From Lachnospiraceae bacterium (GTDB lineage: Bacteria; Bacillota; Clostridia; Lachnospirales; Lachnospiraceae), in the NCBI GenBank assembly GCA_017441295.1, contig JAFRYA010000026.1:1-64000 (forward strand): a DNA stretch of 64,000 nucleotides, written 5' to 3'. The position numbers and the translations under genes were made by a program. Position 1 is the stretch's first letter, and every line of letters begins with the position of its first letter. Of this stretch, positions 61,700 through 64,000 are shown piece by piece. The notes under the pieces are model-generated. The model was not told the origin of the DNA, searched no databases, and worked only from the letters and a program-made list of their open reading frames with translations.

Positions 61700-62492
61700 A
61701 ATTATACTTAATGACTGCCCTGATATCTTCTATGTTGAGAGGGTGCAGGGCAGTTTCTATTGTAATAATAAGGCCATTCCCTATAACCACTCCGCGGCTG
61801 GCATATTTTCGGAGTCTTTCAATAACTTCATTGCGGTATTCTTCGTAATCCATCAGGCCGATATGCTCCCATCTTACAACCTGGCGGTCACTTATCCTCA
61901 AGGCTGAAAAGTCCGGATGAAGCACACCGCCTTCAACTTTGAATGGTAATTCATATAGATATGGAAGCCCTGCCGTTGATAGTTCATTTGCAATCATAAC
62001 TTCTGATTTGCTTCTGACCCGTTCGCCTTTCTGTGTATAGTGCTCAGGTGTGCCCAGAGCAAAACCTTTTTTATTATACTCCTGGGCCAGCCAGGCAGCA
62101 GCATATTCCTCATCAGACAAAATGGCAGGAGTTATAATAGGTTTCATCTTCTCGCCTGAGGTCAGATAGACGTTTTCCAAAGCGTCTGCATCATATTTGG
62201 ACAAAAAAGAATTTATTGCTTTTAATTGTTCGTTTGCGGTTTTGATGAGATGCAGATCGTACTTTTTTTAGGCAAGTGCATACGCAGTTCTCTTTTTTGA
62301 GGAGGGAATATACTTGCCGCTTGGATCGCTCGGATCAAGTCTGTTATAAAACTGTATTCCTCCATTATGCGATGATATTCTCAAAGTTCCTTCAGGAGCT
62401 TTGGAAATGCGTTTTTCGGCATTGATGATGATTTTTTCAAGGTATTCCTTTTCATCAATGAGCTTTTTGATTATTTCGTGGTTCTTTTGCAT
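61689..62492 (-). pseudogene. PD-(D/E)XK-like nuclease-family gene interrupted by one in-frame stop
   Basis: Two open frames (to 62268, and on to 61689) lie in the same frame with a single TAA at 62268-62270. Reading it as CAA gives one protein of 267 aa: coiled N-terminus (IIKKLIDEKEYLEKIIINAEKR), PEGTLRISSHNGGIQFYNR, GKYIPSSKKRTAYALA-Q-KKYD, ALENVYL, then RSKSEVMIANEL, LHPDFSALR and WEHIGLMD. The last three look like an E...D...E nuclease core. I recall this as a common hypothetical family in gut Clostridia, often in several copies. ATG 62492 has AAAGGAA upstream. Confidence 0.75.
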
Positions 62493-62529
62493 GATTGTTC
62501 CTTTCATATTAGATGTATGTTTAGTAGAT

Positions 62530-62881
62530 GGGCGCATAGATTTGTAGTTTTCTTTATTTAGACGCCCATAAATAATGATTTGCGAAGGCCAGGGCGTATA
62601 GAATGAAGGAAAATGGATTTTTAGACGCCTTTACAGGTGCTGTGATTTTAGTAAAGGCGTATAGATTTTGACTATACGGGATTATAGACGCCTTGTGCCT
62701 GGGCATTCTTGAAAACATGGGCGTAAATATTGTAGAAACTTCGAATTCTAGACGCCACTGAAGAAAAAAGAGTAATATAATAGGCGTATAGACTTTACAA
62801 TAATTGATATTTAGACGCCCATAGGAAAAATAAGAAAGAATATAGGCGTATAGATTTAAGAACTGCTTGATTCTTGACGCC
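62530..62881. repeat. six-unit hairpin array, period 62-64 bp
   Basis: Six units of 37-38 bp start at 62530, 62592, 62655, 62719, 62782 and 62844. Each begins (A/G)GGCGTATAGA (with small variation) and ends TTTAGACGCC or similar. These ends are inverted copies able to pair over 8-10 bp; the 18 bp between them vary. Spacers of 24-26 bp separate units and also vary. The array fills the gap between the broken nuclease-like gene and flavodoxin. Repeats are too imperfect and the conserved part too short for CRISPR. Confidence 0.85.
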
Positions 62882-62937
62882 TTTTTCTCAGATTTGAGTA
62901 GAATACTCATATGTATTTATACATGTTGTGTTTTTTA

Positions 62938-62966
62938 TTGTCAATTATTGCGGAGTCCTATACAAT
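62938..62966 (+). promoter_or_regulatory. putative flavodoxin promoter
   Basis: TTGTCA (62938-62943), 17-bp spacer, TACAAT (62961-62966); 20 nt upstream of the flavodoxin ATG, which leaves a short leader with AAAGGAG. Confidence 0.55.
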
Positions 62967-62986
62967 AAAAAAAGGAGAAAACAGTT

Positions 62987-63463
62987 ATGAGCAATATTTT
63001 AGTAGCATATTTCAGCGCGAGTAATGTAACGGCCAAGCTGGCGGAGCGTCTGGCCGGAGCTATCAGAGCTGATCTGTATGAAATTAAACCAGAGGTGCCG
63101 TACACAAAAGCGGATCTGAACTGGATGGATAAGAAGAGCCGCAGCACTGTAGAAATGAATGACAGAAGCTGCAGACCGGCCATCGCTGACAAGGTGGAAA
63201 ACATGGCGCAGTATGATACAGTTTTCGTGGGCTTCCCTGTATGGTGGTACCGCGAGCCTTCCATCATTGATACATTTATGGAAAGCTATGATTTCGGCGG
63301 CAAGACAGTTATTCCGTTTGCAACATCAGGCGGCAGTGATATAGGCGATTCCGGACAGAACATGCAGGCGTTGGTCAAAGGGGCCAAGGTTGAGAAAGGT
63401 AAGAAATTTGCTGCCAGGGCTTCAGCTGATGAACTGAAGAAGTGGGCTGAGGCATGGCTGTAA
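62987..63463 (+). CDS. flavodoxin
   Basis: The 158-aa FMN electron carrier has a phosphate-binding loop SASNVTAKLA (residues 10-19) after the first strand ILVAYF. The second FMN loop is FVGFPVWWYREP (about 81-92), and SGGSDIGDSGQN is the third. It belongs to the flavodoxin_4 group of short Firmicutes proteins that often serve NAD(P)H-linked reductases. AAAGGAGAAAACAGTT precedes the ATG. It lies 23 nt before the rubrerythrin gene, so the two are one redox unit. Confidence 0.9.
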   Translation: MSNILVAYFSASNVTAKLAERLAGAIRADLYEIKPEVPYTKADLNWMDKKSRSTVEMNDRSCRPAIADKVENMAQYDTVFVGFPVWWYREPSIIDTFMESYDFGGKTVIPFATSGGSDIGDSGQNMQALVKGAKVEKGKKFAARASADELKKWAEAWL

Positions 63464-63486
63464 TATAAAAAGAAAGGGTGATAATT

Positions 63487-64000
63487 ATGGGAAATAAATA
63501 CGAAGGAACACAGACTGAGAAGAATCTGGCCGCTGCATTCGCAGGCGAGTCACAGGCCAGAAATAAGTATACTTACTTTGCTTCAAAGGCAAAGAAGGAA
63601 GGCTACGAGCAGATTTCAGCTCTCTTCCTGAAGACAGCTGAAAATGAGAAAGAGCATGCCAAGATGTGGTTCAAGGAACTGGACGGCATCGGTTCCACAG
63701 CAGAGAATCTGCTGGCTGCAGCTGAAGGCGAAAACTATGAGTGGACTGATATGTACGAAGGTTTCGCTAAGACAGCCGAAGAGGAAGGCTTTGCTGACCT
63801 GGCTGAGAAATTCCGCCTTGTAGCAGCAATCGAGAAGCACCATGAGGAGCGTTACCGCGCTCTGCTCAAGAATGTTGAGACAGCTCAGGTATTTGAAAAG
63901 AGTGAGGTTAAAATCTGGGAATGCCGCAACTGCGGACATATCGTGATCGGTACAAAGGCACCTGAAATCTGCCCGACATGCGCTCATCCACAAGCATACT
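63487..64000 (+). CDS. rubrerythrin, cut by the window end
   Basis: A non-haem iron peroxidase that protects anaerobes from hydrogen peroxide. From ATG 63487 (AAAGGG upstream) the frame is open to the last base, so the C-terminus is missing here. The N-terminal four-helix bundle has the diiron motifs [19 protein letters not shown] (ExxH) and [10 protein letters not shown]. It is followed by the rubredoxin-like Cys pair CRNCG and CPTC, where the window stops. Only a few residues should be lacking. It is downstream of flavodoxin. Confidence 0.95.
   Translation, partial: MGNKYEGTQTEKNLAAAFAGESQARNKYTYFASKAKKEGYEQISALFLKTAENEKEHAKMWFKELDGIGSTAENLLAAAEGENYEWTDMYEGFAKTAEEEGFADLAEKFRLVAAIEKHHEERYRALLKNVETAQVFEKSEVKIWECRNCGHIVIGTKAPEICPTCAHPQAY

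Noticed and set aside
61689..62204. 171-codon frame as a separate gene with a TTG start
   Set aside because: It continues in frame from the upstream 74-codon part across one TAA, so it is the second half of one broken gene.
62530..62881. CRISPR array reading of the 63-bp-period repeats
   Set aside because: Conserved parts are only about 10 bp at the ends of each unit, the inner 18 bp vary, and no cas genes are nearby.

Overview
This 64 kb window looks like the chromosome of an anaerobic, probably gut-dwelling, low-to-mid-GC Clostridia-type Firmicute. The basis is strong AGGAGG ribosome sites, ATP-dependent PEP carboxykinase, a rubrerythrin at the right edge, many glycyl/flavin/Fe-S redox genes and typical intrinsic terminators. 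Species was not determined; all family calls come from reading motifs by eye, without a database.

Layout. 0-2.3 kb: an intact IS110-type insertion sequence whose 5' non-coding end reads as a bridge RNA with recognisable target and donor guides, then a multi-hairpin repeat and a GNAT gene. 2.3-11.9 kb: membrane protein, CAT-like acetyltransferase, a three-gene zinc-ribbon membrane operon, a lipoprotein/acetyltransferase/DUF4177 operon, pckA and nudC. 12.0-14.6 kb: MFS plus MATE transporter operon. 14.7-16.9 kb: an AT-rich acquired cassette (XRE regulator, divergent DUF4417, JAB-like protein, small protein). 16.9-44.3 kb: a large catabolic and redox region. It holds MoaF-like and DUF2804 proteins, zinc alcohol dehydrogenase, CobW-DUF1980 protein, two FAD_oxidored-type flavoproteins, a DeoR-led sugar operon (TIM-barrel isomerase, PfkB kinase, class II aldolase, rhamnulokinase-like kinase, Gfo/Idh/MocA dehydrogenase), an Fe-S old-yellow-enzyme reductase, a Memo-AMMECR1 fusion with its radical SAM partner, a CE1-type esterase, two related MFS carriers (a third is a pseudogene) and several SDR enzymes. 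44.3-51.6 kb: a minus-strand operon led by an ABC-F protein with a leader peptide, followed by two beta-lactamase-family hydrolases, an M3 peptidase and an alpha/beta hydrolase. 51.8-56.6 kb: thiol peroxidase, a second MoaF-like gene, tRNA-Val and tRNA-Ala with a duplicated tRNA end, and a phloretin-hydrolase-type (DAPG hydrolase) gene divergent from a fumarylacetoacetate-hydrolase-family gene. 56.6-61.7 kb: an Fe-S/cysteine regulon (Rrf2 regulator, NifS, NifU, MOSC, then MetY and CysK) sharing a visible operator. 61.7-64 kb: a nuclease-like gene broken by one stop codon, a six-unit hairpin array with a 63-bp period, flavodoxin and rubrerythrin (cut by the window end).

How it fits together (inference): the C-C hydrolase, ene-reductase, carbohydrate-ester hydrolase, deoxyhexose pathway and repeated MFS/flavoprotein modules together suggest uptake, deglycosylation and reductive breakdown of plant polyphenols. 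The most noteworthy non-coding structures are the IS110 guide RNA, the 63-bp array beside the broken nuclease-like gene, and the Rrf2 operator/promoters with an attenuator-like leader before metY.
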